64,000 nt of DNA, taken from assembly GCF_932526225.1 (NCBI RefSeq), contig NC_064046.1, positions 14,085,408 to 14,149,407 on the forward strand. The letters run 5' to 3'. The translations under genes and the position numbers were made by a program. This DNA is from Nematostella vectensis (Eukaryota > Cnidaria > Anthozoa > Actiniaria > Edwardsiidae). The notes under the pieces were generated by a model. That model did not search any database. It worked only from the letters and a program-made list of their open reading frames with translations, and was not told the DNA's origin. Positions within the stretch are counted from its first letter, which is position 1; each line of letters starts with the position of its first letter. Of this stretch, positions 26,510-37,059 are shown piece by piece.

Positions 26510-26643
26510 GGCCGTAGCAGGGGTGGGGCCCCAATATTTTCAAAATTATAAGGAAATGACCAGTAGGGGCGTGGCTGTGCCCCCCAATTCTTAATGTGTC
26601 TGCATTGTGCCCCTCCCCCAATATTTCGAGGCCTGCTACGGCC
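26510..26643. mobile_element. Short MITE with GGCCGTAGCAGG termini
   Basis: GGCCGTAGCAGG at the left and CCTGCTACGGCC at the right are exact inverted repeats bounding 134 bases. The interior holds the phrase CCCCAATATTT on both arms, so the element is nearly palindromic. It resembles the CAGGGCCGTA element at the window's right edge. Confidence 0.7.
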
Positions 26644-27829
26644 TTGATTCTGTTGTATAATCGATGCGAAAGTGAACAACGTTTTTTTTTTTTGTAAAAA
26701 GGTCAGGTTTTTTCCTAAATCTGCGCCTGGGGGTTATTGTCCCCTCCCCCAAACACCCAAACATAAGGGTTATCGAAAATATTTCAAGTTATCGATAGTT
26801 CATAATTGGGAGACACGGAGGTCGTTTTTAAAAAAGCTCGATGAACTCACCCGTGAAGTCCTCGAAAATGTTTTAGATGTTTCTCCAAGCTGCCGCCATC
26901 TTATGGCTCAAAATTCGCATTCAGCCCTGTTAGCTTACCGAGAATCACTTATGCTTATAAAGAATGTCTACATCTTTTTTACTTTTTTTGCGATTAAATC
27001 TCGCCATTTTAGAGTCTGAGTGGTGTCATGAAGGAAACCATTCCACTGCTTTTACGGGATATCTGGTAAAAATTGAGCCAATCATGGCTAAGCAGCATTT
27101 TTGGGGATTCCCTATCAATCAATCTCTGGTATTGTTTGATGTTAGCTCTGTCAAATAATATCATATGTAACCGTGCACCTGTTACCATAGCCCATTTATA
27201 CGACTTATTCTATGCAATGGAAAATTTAGGATTATACTGTTTATTGTTTCCTTATCGTTCTTACCACACGCAATGCTCTCTATCTAGGTTTCTTCTAGCA
27301 TACATTGCTAGAACAGCCGCTAAATCAACGTTCGCTTATCACTAAAATCAAGGTGATAGTTCCTAAGAATTCTATTTTGTCATATTCGTGAAAATTGGGC
27401 GACAAAAGGAGCCCGCAGGCTAATTTCGACACGGCCAGCAGCATGTTACGGGAGTTAGAAGCACTTTTAACTCTGGCTTTTTGGTGCTTTTTGGTTGTCC
27501 CATTGGTATGCGTGGAATGCACAGACGTTCACGTTGTTTTCACGTGTCAATTGGCCAATCAGCCAATCACATTCGACCGGATTTTTACAGAAGTCAAGTA
27601 TTTTTTACCAGCAACGTCAGTGTGCAATGTGCAGTGGCAGTTTTGCCTGTCACATTATATCTGCATATCTTTTATGCACACAAGAAAATAACTAGGAAAA
27701 TACATTTGCATTCGCGAGTTGGCTCACAGAGCTTTGATTATTTTATGAAAGCTAAAAACTTACTAGCAACGCAAATACAACTAAAAGTGAATTAAATTTA
27801 CCATAAGGAGCTATGGTGAATTTGCGAAT

Positions 27830-27980
27830 AAGCGCCTCCCGAATAACCGTCGCAACAGATACATTTAACATTAAATAAGCGCCATTTAAAATTAAATTAG
27901 CGCCCGTCACACCAGATCAATTAAAATTAAATAAGCGCCCGCCGCACCAGATACATTTAAATTAAATAAGCGCCGCGACG
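27830..27980 (+). repeat. Imperfect minisatellite with TTAAATTAAATAAGCGCC units
   Basis: Units of about 45-55 bases share AAATTAAATAAGCGCC and GTCGCAACAGATACATTTAA-like text, three to four copies. It lies about 55 bases left of the Tc1/mariner-type element and is not part of it. Confidence 0.6.
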
Positions 27981-28139
27981 CTTACCAAGTAAAAACTGGT
28001 TTAAGTATTAAGTTAGCAATGAGTAAAACATTTATACACCTATTTCAAAAAAGGTTGCACTTTCGTTATCGCGGATGTGTGTGTCGTAACCCGCGGTGTA
28101 TCGTGGGATCTAATTTCAGACAGGCGGGAGATTTAAAAT

Positions 28140-28310
28140 ATGGCAGCCGTCAACATTTGCCTTAAAGTTCTTTCGGCTAACAAAAAGTCTGAGATTGACA
28201 GCTATAGATTAATGGATGTGAAAAAGTTCACAAATGTTAGTGAGTGGAAAAAAATTATACTTTCGCAACACAGCGGATTATTGGGGGAAGAAAACTTGGA
28301 GATTTGTTGA
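28140..28310 (+). other. 56-codon open frame inside the transposon
   Basis: A short frame starting MAAVNICLKVLSANKKSEID sits just inside the left inverted repeat, opposite in direction to the transposase, and ends at TGA. I do not recognise it. It could be a captured fragment, a relic of an accessory frame, or chance. Confidence 0.3.
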
Positions 28311-28603
28311 CTTGGAGACTTATTTTTTACTGGGATCCTGAAAAGACTGGAAAGACGATGAAACTGTGGCGTAATTTCTTTTGATTCTGTAATGTTTTCG
28401 GGGCTAAAACATCACGAAGAATACACCGCTCGTTGAACACAACAACTGAACGCTATGTTTATTTCTGAACGACCCACGACATGCCCACGAAGCATTCCAA
28501 ATAAGGTTACACAACACAGGGAGCCCATACCAATATATTACAGATTTGTTTTGTCCTAGAAGATGAAAATAATATTAAACCACGTTTTTAAAGGAGAGAA
28601 CGA

Positions 28604-29230
28604 CTAACCGTTCGTTAGCCTTTTTGAGCGATAACGAAAAACAAAACAAAATTGATTATTAAGTGTCGACGAGAGAAGCCATTTAAGTGTATGTAAATGC
28701 GCGATACTCGAAGTGTTGTTTTTTGAAGTAAAACTAAAAATAAAACCAGATTCGTCCAAAAACATCAGCATATCTTGGTCAAACATAAGGATGTTTGCCC
28801 AGTAATCAGCCCTCAGTTCTTCTCGTCTTTGTAGAGCTATCTGTTTAATCCAAAATTTGATAGAATTAATTAAAATATTTTGCAAGTTAACTACTGAATG
28901 ACGGATTGAGGATAGAGCAAATTTAGAGCCTGTGCTTCTTTAGGTGATGTCAGCTATCTTAGCTAAAGTCAAAGTCGGTTTTTCTAAGATCGTCTCCAGC
29001 ACAATGGCTCTTCATGTTCCTGAAAATTCAAGTTCCAAACTCTTTTTACCTTACGAATTGTGAATCGATGCTACTAAATTTTTCGAATATCGCCAGTGTC
29101 CTCTTTGACCCTCCCAAATAAAACCACACTTCATCAATGAATCAATAGAAAAGCCTATAAAAAATCTCATCCAAAGATAACCCGCTACCTAAGATATTGG
29201 GACTACGAAGCGGGCAGCATTTTTAGCACT
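28604..29230 (-). pseudogene. Decayed IS630/Tc1-type (DDE_3) transposase
   Basis: On the - strand, 28885-28604 reads QRREELRADYWANI followed by LMFLDESGF, the block around the first or second DDE aspartate in IS630/Tc1-like enzymes. Just upstream, another frame gives KPTLTLAKIADIT and TGSKFALSSI, typical of the helix-turn-helix part of the same family. Frameshifts and stops separate the pieces, so no active enzyme can be made. It lies inside the TA-flanked element. Confidence 0.75.
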
Positions 29231-29326
29231 GTTTGGAACACAGTTAATTTCTCCCATGGTGCTCCTCGGGTTACGACACACACATCCCGCGATAACCAAA
29301 GTGCAACCCTTTTTGAAATAGGTGTA

Positions 29327-32179
29327 TATGACATTTATCTAAGAGATAAATTCATTCAGTTTTTTTTTATTTATAGACTTGCGGTAATTTGTGCCAAAGC
29401 TCTCCCGTCAATCCATAGAGAGTCGTATACAAACAACCCACAATCCACCCCATGCATTTCACACTCACCCCAAAAGAAGACCGTATTCATCAATCTTACA
29501 ACCCCCTTTCGCTATCGAGTTGTTTATTACCAGGGCAGTTGTTCGCCCCTATACTGGCGAGCTCCAACTTGCAGAGAGTGTTGGTCGAGTCGCTAATTGG
29601 CCCAAATTGTCAAAATGACATATTTCACTTCACCATTTGACGACATCGAAAAGAATCCTAATCAATTCACAAACGTTTCTATCACGCAAACATAACACGT
29701 ACCCGTTTATATAACGCAATTCTTTGAAATATATAAATTTTTGTTTCTTTGCCTTGCTCATGCATGCCAGTTTTTTTTATCTTCTGTCAGTGGTCAGGTG
29801 TTTAGTCCTTTATCTGTTTTGATAGTTTCATTTTGTAATACTTTTTCTAACAGCTGCTGTCGCAGGCCAAAAAGATGTTTAAATCATATTTGTTGTGTTT
29901 TACTAAAATACATGTTAAAACACAAAGCTGTAGAACTTGAATTTGAATTAATAACCAAAGAAAGCCGTGAGAACACATAGCTCAGTACCAAATTTCCTAC
30001 GAATAATGTTCTAAATTACCACCAAAGAATATTATTTAAAATATGTTTATCGTTGAAAATGTCGTTTACAATGCGGCCGTGACCCCCAAAAATGTTTCTC
30101 CTATGTTATGCTTACCTTATCACACGTAACCTGTTGTGCTTGTTCAATCTTCCAATAGTTAATGTTCCTATTTACTCAGTGATCTAGATAGGAAAATTGC
30201 GAGTTAAAAATGATAGATGGCAGGAATAATCTAGCAATCATAGTCAATCAAAGGGGTCTGGGTCACCTATAGTGTGTACCCCACGTAAGACCGATATTAT
30301 AATTTAACTAATTATTTGTGGTTACAGTAGCTGGTGAAATTTAGCATTTAAGGCCAATTTAGACAGTAGGATTTAGTCGTATACGACCTGCCTACGACAG
30401 GTCTTAGCCCTGAATACACACTACAAGTTTCGTAGTCGAACATCGTAGCGAAGTCGTAGGCTGATTTTCACTCTACGACTCGAGTTGTAAAGGTGTCGCA
30501 TACAACTTAATACACTGGGTACCAGAGTCTCGAGCTTCGTTTGTTTACTATGCGCTGACTACTGACTACGAGACTCTGATACCAAGGGTAACAACTAAAT
30601 CGTGCTGTCTAAATCAGCCTTTAGGAGATCTTAGATTATTTAAATGAAAATGAGCTCTTTCTGATAAAGACAATTTCTGACTGATTCGTAAGCGCTGAAT
30701 AAGTTGCTTTTTGCAAAAAAAGCCTTTTTTAAATCACGTGCACGTAAAAAGAGATGAATTTTACACATTTCTCGCTCTTTTCGGCAAGGTGTTAAGAAAC
30801 TCTTCTCTGATACAGTGAAAGCTCGATGTAACGAATTCAGTAGTGTTTTTGTTACGTTGCACTAACCAAGATTTCCGGATCTGAACAATTTTATACAGTA
30901 TACCACTGTATGAAAATGTGTTATGTTAAGAAATTCGAATTTCTCGCTTATTTTTCTTTGACATTTAGATTTTTTTAAATATAAATATTATACCCTTTTC
31001 TTGTCTGGGTGAATCCATAAAGACGAAATAATAGCTTATCATTAAGAAACAGTTTTTGATAAGATTTGCTTGCTTTTATAATCTAAATGTACTGTGTTTA
31101 AATCTTTTTTATATTTTATACTTATTACTTATTATATATACTTATTACTGTTGTATTTCTACAACTGTAATAATTGTAGCATGCATGCTTTTGGGGGGTA
31201 TTTCTTATAAGAGGCCATCAAACAAAATGGTTCCTCTACAATTTAAATTGGTCAGAAGTAAAGACCAAAAACTTTATTGTAGATATTAACAGCACTGAAT
31301 TCAAAGGCTTCGCCGAACGCTTTTCATTAATTTTCTCTTTTAACTTTTTTTAAGAGCTCCCCACCCCCAGCCCCCATTGAACAAAATGGTCTCCACTCTA
31401 ATGTTAAAATTTAAAACGACGAAAGACCATATTCAGTTAACATAATCGAAAATAGAGCTTTGAATACCGTGCCTCAAAGTAGTTTGCATGTTGGACCAAG
31501 CTTTAAATTTAATTGAGTGCTCAAATATGTCATTTTCGGTTGTAAACTGATGAAGCGTTTTAAATGTTTTTTTTATAAAACGTCACTCTACTACCAACTC
31601 GGTGCTTGAGAAATTTTGAAGTCTTTTAAGGGGCTTCAGCGAGTAAATCGCCAGATGTTTTGAGTTCTTGATCGTTTCTTTACTCAAAGGCTAAATGGTC
31701 ACGATTTACCACAGATATTTAGATATAATCTAAAAATGTATTTTCAGACGACGATGAAACAGGATTTCTTACCGGGTTTCCTGTGTTCAGCCTAGCCCCA
31801 GGTTTTCTTACCGGGTTTCCTGTTCTCAACAGACACAGCCCGATCAGAATCCTGGGTAAGAAGGCCTTGGACTAGGTTGTGCGTACACTACAAATGATAA
31901 AATATTCTTCCGTTCGTCATGACGCCATATGAAATTGCCACACCACCACAAATGTACATTGAGTTCATTGAGCTTTTACTCAAAATGACAATTACATTCA
32001 ATCTTGGCCTCCCATCTCTCATAATGCGGCTCCCGAGGTTCAACCATTCGACCCAAATTTGGTATGTGTTAATGTGTTTAACAAAAAAATATAATAGTAA
32101 AACAAAAAAAATAGTAAACATTTGGTAAACAAAAAAAATATTCTTAAAGCATAGGAATATCCGAGAATTAATAAGTAGT
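29327..32179. other. Intergenic region with one MITE
   Basis: Apart from the Harbinger-type MITE at 30351, I see no gene here. Open frames are short and AT-driven. GGGTTTCCTGT and TTTCTTACCGGGTTTCCTG recur twice near 31770-31825 as a small local duplication. Confidence 0.55.
30351..30620. mobile_element. PIF/Harbinger-type MITE, 270 bp, TTA target duplication
   Basis: Left end AGGCCAATTTAGACAG and right end CTGTCTAAATCAGCCT are inverted repeats (14 of 16 matching). TTA flanks both sides (30348-30350 and 30621-30623), the TWA duplication typical of PIF/Harbinger. The interior has more inverted motifs around TCGTAG/CTACGA. No open frame of size. Confidence 0.75.
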
Positions 32180-32325
32180 GCCTCCCCCCCCCCCCCCCCC
32201 CCCGCCCCACTTGTTATTATATCACCATTCGTAGTGGAGCCGTGACAGGAACACACATACGTGCGTGACACAAGCAGAAGTGCCTCTCCCTCCCCCCCCC
32301 CCCACTTGTTATTATATCACCATTC
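32180..32325 (+). repeat. About 105-bp repeat unit, left of the LINE fragment
   Basis: A poly-C tract followed by CACTTGTTATTATATCACCA, TTCGTAGTGGAGCCGTGACA and AAGCAGAAGTGCCTCTCCCT, then the start of a second copy. The same unit reappears at 33250-33385, on the other side of the LINE fragment. Confidence 0.85.
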
Positions 32326-32331
32326 CCACTT

Positions 32332-32904
32332 GAAACTGTAACATCTACAAAATTACTTGGGGTGCAAATAGAAAACACGCTATCATGGAAGAAGCACAGC
32401 GAATATGTCTCCCAAAAGATCCGGAAACGCCTGGGGCTTCTCCGTAGAACAAAGGACTTCCTGTCAATGACAGCGAGAAAAATGTTTTTCAATGTTCTAA
32501 TACACCCTCTAATGGATTACTGTATAACAGTTTGAGGGATAATCTCATAGAGCACGACAATACGATCCTCTTACTTCAAAAATGGGCAGCACGAATAATA
32601 GCTGACAAGAAATGGTACGATCACTCGATGGCGCTATTTGAAGAGCTCAACATAGAGCCTTTCACTAAACGAGCTAGGAGAATCAAGTGTACAATGGTAT
32701 CTAAAGTTCTAAATAGAATGGCTCCAGGATCTGCTGACGTTCACTTAAAGAACACTCGCCAAGCAAAGAACGATAAAACATAATTATGGAAAGAGAACAT
32801 TCGAGTACAGCGGCGCAAAACTCTGGAATTCGCTCCCACGAGAGACAAAGGAGTGTCGATCCGGTGGCTCAGTTGCTATGGCTCTCCAAAAATTAACATT
32901 GTAA
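32332..32904 (+). pseudogene. 3' end of a LINE reverse-transcriptase ORF (CR1/jockey type), broken
   Basis: The segment reads through several frames as the C-terminal part of a non-LTR reverse transcriptase: TKLLGVQIENTLSWKKH, LIHPLMDYC, then after a stop and shift QKWAARIIADKKW, and finally FEYSGAKLWNSLPRETK up to TAA at 32902-32904. These blocks are hallmark endings of CR1/jockey-like ORF2. A stop after DYCITV and at least two frameshifts make it dead. 5' truncation is usual for LINE copies. Confidence 0.85.
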
Positions 32905-33155
32905 ATTCATGTATATAGATAATGTAAATAGATAATGTATATAGATAATGTAAATACATAATGTATATAGATTTTTCCCAGTTCACCTAAATATCACTTT
33001 ATTTATTTTTGTTTTCCCTGAGGGCCACGTGTAAATTATCTGTTTAGATATAAAGTGTTACCCCTAATAAAAGTCTATTTACCTACCTACCTAGCTACCT
33101 ACCTAGCTACCTAGCTACCTATCTACCTATCTACCTAACTACCTATCTACCTATC

Positions 33156-33248
<93 letters not shown>
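32905..33248 (+). repeat. LINE 3' UTR and ACCT/CTGT microsatellite tail
   Basis: After the LINE stop come GTATATAGATAATGTAAATA repeats and CCCCTAATAAAAGTCTATTT, then ACCT/AGCT repeats (about 33080-33156) and some 23 CTGT units (to 33248). Short tandem repeats at the 3' end are typical of CR1/L2-like LINEs. The CTGT run is likely polymorphic. Confidence 0.8.
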
Positions 33249-33249
33249 T

Positions 33250-33385
33250 ATCAGAAGTGCCTTTCCCTCCCCTCCCACTTGTTATTATATCACCATTCGT
33301 AGTGGAGCCGTGACAGGAACACACATACTTGCGTGACACAAGCAGAAGTGCCTCTCCCTCCCCTCCCACTTGTTATTAGATCACG
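33250..33385 (+). repeat. About 105-bp repeat unit, right of the LINE fragment
   Basis: Matches 32180-32325 in the same orientation (CACTTGTTATTATATCACCA, GTGGAGCCGTGACAGGAACA). Two partial copies are in tandem. Together they bracket the LINE fragment and its tail. Confidence 0.85.
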
Positions 33386-33458
33386 ATTATTTGATGATTT
33401 CGTAACAGGATCACAATAAGTTAATTTGGACTTTAAAAGCACACTAGCATACACACAT

Positions 33459-33762
33459 TGGCATCAGTCGGGCCAAGACGGGACGCTAGCACAGTTACCC
33501 GTGCAGTTCGGCAATCATGGACAGCTGTTTCGTCCTTATTAGGACTCGTCAGCATGGCATAGCCGGTTTGCCTCAGTTAAACTTCATCAGCAAAAAACTG
33601 CAGGACGACTTCGACTCAAATAAAGTGCTTTAAACCACAGCTTAGATCCATGTGGGATCTAGAGCTGCGATCGGGCTAGCGTGATGCCAATTGTGCCAAT
33701 CACGCATGCGACCTTTGCTAGTCAGACTGCCCTGAAGAAGTCTTATTAAAGACGAAAATTTC
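33459..33762. mobile_element. Penelope/retrozyme-like palindromic segment
   Basis: ATTGGCATCA with CGCTAGC at the left is mirrored by GCTAGCGTGATGCCAAT near 33676-33692. The segment carries a hammerhead-like core on the - strand (33527-33552). A CTGAAGAAGTCTTATTAAAG hairpin followed by ACGAAAATTTCG ends it at about 33762. Such pieces are seen in Penelope-like elements and retrozymes. No reverse transcriptase is present here, so the class is inferred. Confidence 0.45.
33527..33552 (-). ncRNA. Hammerhead-ribozyme catalytic core (CUGANGA-stem II-GAAA)
   Basis: The - strand reads CTGACGA, then GTCC-TAATAA-GGAC as a perfect four-pair stem II, then GAAAC, all with exact spacing. This fits the hammerhead core of Penelope-type and satellite ribozymes. 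GAAA is followed by the self-complementary CAGCTG and then UC-CATG, while CCATG precedes the core. Stems I and III could therefore form between tandem or dimeric copies. A complete single-copy stem I/III is not evident, so in-cis activity is uncertain. Confidence 0.55.
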
Positions 33763-34085
33763 GAATTTCAATTTTTGGTGTATCGTCTTGGGATCAAGAA
33801 ATATGTGAGCGTGACAGTCGAGCGTGTGACAGAATCATGATATGTGAAAACGTGCGTGACAAGGTCATGAGTCCACCCGTCTTGGAAATATGTGGGCGTG
33901 ACAGTTGAGGGTGTGATTTGACAGGTGGGTGACAGGTGTTCAAACATTTCATATATTTCAATGGGCTAATTAACAACTTAAACTCTTTCATGGTTTAAAA
34001 CGCTATACAAGCGTGAAGTATCGCTCTTTTTTTTGTGGAGAGCAAAAGTTTGATCGGTGTGATCCCTGGTGGTCCTCCCTCGCCA

Positions 34086-35657
34086 ATGGTCATAATGTCA
34101 CTGCTGTCTTCTTGTGACATGTCCGTATCGCTTAGTGTGCTTTTGACGGCCAGTGCAGTATTTTCAACAGTGTCATCTCAGACACAATATTGGTTCCGAC
34201 CCGTGAATTCCACAGCTAGATTCCAAGACGAGCCCGACAACCATGAGAAAGCCGAGGGTAATCTTCAGTGGAAAGAAACAAAGGACAGACTAATGCAGTC
34301 CCTTGAGAACAGCCAATCTGCTCAGATGCGCGATTTTCTCGGTAACATCAGTGACTTCGTTAGGGATCTTGAACAAACCTACTTTAAACTTGGTGTTAGC
34401 CCACGAAATACAAGACGTCTTCACAAAGCTCTGCGCAAAGCCCGCAACAAAGAACCGGTGAATGTACTCATCATAGGCGGGTCTAACAGTGCGGGTGGCG
34501 GAATAGACCGGCGAGAGGGGAACCTAGAGAGCACCTATTACGGCGTATTCACTCGATGGTGGAGAGAGACTATGACTCCGATTACAGGCTCAGAGCTCAT
34601 CGTGTATAATATCGCGATTGGTGGTACAGGGGCTGCCCTTTTTGCATTTTGTTTTGACGCGTTCATCCCTGTGAATCAGAGCATTGATATAGTTCTTGTT
34701 GAGCTGGCGCCGAACTACGAGTTACCAGGCAAAGCAAAGCCGCTTGAGCAGTTAACACGACGACTGCTTACCTATTATTCAATTCCGGAGGTCTTGTACG
34801 TTAATGCTGTTGGAATGGATAGAAAATCGAACCCAAGATGCGAGAACCTTGAAGATTTCGGACAAACAGAATTAGCGGATTATTACCAGATAACTTCGTT
34901 TAGCTTAAAAAATATCATATGTCCGATGGTCGGCGGACAGAGGGTCGAGAATTTGGACATAGCCTCTAAGATGACGAGCAAAGACGGGAATCATATATCG
35001 ATAAAAGCGCATGCGTATTTAGGGAGACTGCTGATTAATCACATCCGAGAAGTGTTCTTGGCGCAGATAGGGGGTAACTATGTGCTTAGCGCTGGGGTGG
35101 GTCTACCCGAACCGTTATTTCTGCTAAATCCCCTGGAAGTTATCACAAATCCTCAGTGCTCGACAAGTGTGACACCAAACTACCTCCAGAATTTTTACCA
35201 CAGAACTCTCAATATCCAACTCTTGTCATTCCGAGACTTCACGTTTTATGTCAAACCATACGTCAATTTCTGGGCGAAAAAAGGGTATCGGCCAATTGAT
35301 AGAATGGATAAACAGCGTGGCTGGCTAGGGCGTGTCCCGGGGGCGTACCTCAAGTATGGGGTTGTAGTGCCCCCCTGTAGACCCAAAATAAATCAGATCC
35401 AATCGAGATCGATTGGTGTTATAGTACATAATGAAAGTGAAAGGGGGGGTAAAGGGTTAGTTTATCTGGATCAGAAAAGACATCAGGGGATCGTGGTTGA
35501 TGCCAAAACGTATCGAGGAACAAACGATGTTTATACGATCGCTACCCGAGTTCCCCCCGGATATCACACGATTACCGTCGAGGTGTTATCGGAAGGTATG
35601 TTGCTGATAACTGGGGTTGTCGTAGGGCCCCCAGATTTCTGCTGCAAGTTTCTGTGA
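34086..35657 (+). CDS. Secreted SGNH/GDSL-type hydrolase-like protein, intronless
   Basis: A 523-aa single-exon frame. The start at 34086 is chosen because MVIMSLLSS... leads a hydrophobic signal peptide (to about residue 32). The frame is open further upstream but has no earlier ATG. VNVLIIGGSNSAGGG places the nucleophile Ser at 133 in a GxSN block I. GGTGA (about residue 180) may be block II and DGNH (300-303) gives the Asp-x-x-His block V. The last 120 residues read as beta-strand sequence. The family hydrolyses ester bonds, often acetyl groups on glycans; the substrate here is unknown. It lies 3.3 kb upstream of the epimerase gene, same strand, also intronless. Block III Asn is not clear (VELAPNYE is a candidate). 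Confidence 0.75.
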   Translation: MVIMSLLSSCDMSVSLSVLLTASAVFSTVSSQTQYWFRPVNSTARFQDEPDNHEKAEGNLQWKETKDRLMQSLENSQSAQMRDFLGNISDFVRDLEQTYFKLGVSPRNTRRLHKALRKARNKEPVNVLIIGGSNSAGGGIDRREGNLESTYYGVFTRWWRETMTPITGSELIVYNIAIGGTGAALFAFCFDAFIPVNQSIDIVLVELAPNYELPGKAKPLEQLTRRLLTYYSIPEVLYVNAVGMDRKSNPRCENLEDFGQTELADYYQITSFSLKNIICPMVGGQRVENLDIASKMTSKDGNHISIKAHAYLGRLLINHIREVFLAQIGGNYVLSAGVGLPEPLFLLNPLEVITNPQCSTSVTPNYLQNFYHRTLNIQLLSFRDFTFYVKPYVNFWAKKGYRPIDRMDKQRGWLGRVPGAYLKYGVVVPPCRPKINQIQSRSIGVIVHNESERGGKGLVYLDQKRHQGIVVDAKTYRGTNDVYTIATRVPPGYHTITVEVLSEGMLLITGVVVGPPDFCCKFL

Positions 35658-35989
35658 TATGACGGAAACAATTATCGCTCACTGGTGGACATGACAGATC
35701 TAATAAGGCGGAAAATTTCTCTAAGTACTTAGTGAGTAATATCAAACAAAATATCAAGTGCGACTTTTTTTAAATTGATGCGACTTTTTGTAAAGTGTCA
35801 TTGAAATTTGAGCTTTTCGTCCTTAAGCTCATACATAGCGCAAGGATGATCAAGGAAAAATATCTTAAAAAGCAATTGTGCATTTCGGCCTCACGTTATT
35901 TGTGTTCAAAAATCAGTCCGGAATACAAGGAACGGATGGCCATTGTAAGAAATTGTGACTTCTTTCTCTATCTCGAATTGCGAATTTTC

Positions 35990-36330
35990 CAGGTTTTTCG
36001 GTCATGTCTCACTGGGGTGGAAACAGGCCTCAAGACAGCGCGCGGTGCCTGCCTGCCCGCAGGCGTTTACCCGGTGTTTTTTTTTTTTTTTCGTTAGGTC
36101 TATCGCAAGTCGTAGCCGCCATAAGGCCGCCATCTTGGTTTTGACTGAGCCAGCTTGGCACGAGTGACAAAACCTTCCCTTGCCCCCCCCCTCCCCCCTC
36201 TCACTTTGCGCTCGGCCCGGCTTTTGCTCGACCAGGGCAAAACAAAATGGCGGCCACGGAAAACGGACTAATTTAGCGAAAAACATAACGAAAACACCGA
36301 GAAACCGCCTGCGAGCAGGCTAGCTGCGGT
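35990..36330. repeat. Low-complexity, GC-rich dispersed repeat fragment
   Basis: Contains poly-T, poly-C and GCCGCCATCTTGGTTTTGAC plus AAAATGGCGGCCACGG and CGCCTGCGAGCAGGC motifs common in inverted-repeat elements. Matching ends are not clean, so the class is unclear. Confidence 0.35.
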
Positions 36331-36674
36331 GATAAAATATATATATATATATCAATAGAAATACAAAAATGTGTAAATATTAAAAAAGTAGAAAATCATC
36401 TTTTAATAAATCAAAGTGTACGACAAGGGGGACGTACTCAACACCTTCACAGCAAAAATGTAAATTTATATATATATTGTAAAAAGATTTGACTATATCT
36501 AAAAATAAGATGTGCGTATATATGGTATGGTGAGCGATAGCGACACCAGATTTTAACACTGCTGATTATGAAGGAGCCCTTACTTACTACTGCTGTTAAC
36601 AATATTCTGCGATTACTCGCTGATGACTTTCAACAGCTGAATTAATCTTGCGTCCGTCATTCAAAATCCTTGAA

Positions 36675-36735
36675 GCGTTTTCATTGGCCAGCACTAAAAT
36701 GGTTTCCAACTGCGCCACCTTTCTACGCTAATTAA
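36675..36735 (+). repeat. Local repeat, copy at 37715-37770
   Basis: GCGTTTTCATTGGCCAGCAC followed by an AAATGGTTTCCAACTGCGCC-like stretch occurs here and again near 37715-37770 (GGAATGGTTTTCAATTACGCC), in the same orientation. The two copies bracket the Penelope-like fragment. Confidence 0.7.
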
Positions 36736-36798
36736 AAGAACACTTCTCGCAATCTCGATCCATACCAACCCACGCCGCTTCCTAAAACCTAACCTGCT

Positions 36799-36933
36799 AA
36801 CCACTTCGTTTCTGACATAGTGCTCATACCTATTGAAAAAAGAAATAACCGCGACTCCATCCGCAAAGCAAGAGAAGCCACACTGATAGCTCGCACTCTT
36901 GGTGGCCTAAACCGGCGTGAAGAAACCGTTTAG
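36799..36933 (+). pseudogene. C-terminal fragment of a Penelope-like element protein
   Basis: A 44-codon stretch ends IRKAREATLIARTLGGLNRR and a few residues later a stop. The pattern (REAxLIxxLxxLxxxGLN) is the usual tail of Penelope-like reverse transcriptase/GIY-YIG endonuclease proteins. The upstream part is missing or scrambled. Downstream at 37062 the hairpin CTGAAGAAGGCAGGTATTGG plus CCTGCCGAAATATCG matches the 3' motif of such elements. Assigned by pattern only. Confidence 0.5.
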
Positions 36934-37059
36934 CTGTTTAGTAATCCACACCACCCTATTTACCATCTTCCATAAGTTACTCCTTACTCAATTACCATTT
37001 TTATCTAATCATCAATGAACTTTGTACATATACTAGCTGTAACATGCCACTATAACTCA

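Larger units (their letters stand above)
18835..28034. other. Intergenic region, repeats only
   Basis: About 9 kb with no convincing coding region on either strand. It holds scattered dispersed-repeat fragments: 22649-22880, 23470-23570, 24030-24240, 26510-26643 and the array at 27830-27980. The 5' leader exon of the 18 kb - strand gene may lie in its first kilobase. Confidence 0.55.
28037..29324 (-). mobile_element. Dead Tc1/mariner-IS630-type DNA transposon, 1.29 kb
   Basis: CACCTATTTCAAAAAAGGTT at the left is matched by an inverted AACCCTTTTTGAAATAGGTG at the right. The inverted ends extend about 55 bases, through GTTATCGCGG and GTGTGTCGTAACCCG. TA dinucleotides flank both ends (28035-28036, 29325-29326), as expected for this superfamily. 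A decayed transposase lies inside on the - strand. A diverged relative of the left end is at about 45850-45910. Size, TA duplication and transposase type agree. Confidence 0.8.

Noticed and set aside
33157..33248. CTGT repeats as a CRISPR-like or telomeric array
   Set aside because: A four-base microsatellite at the tail of a LINE, without spacers.
36002..36286. - strand frame with GC-rich text
   Set aside because: Lies in a dispersed repeat with homopolymer runs; no family features.
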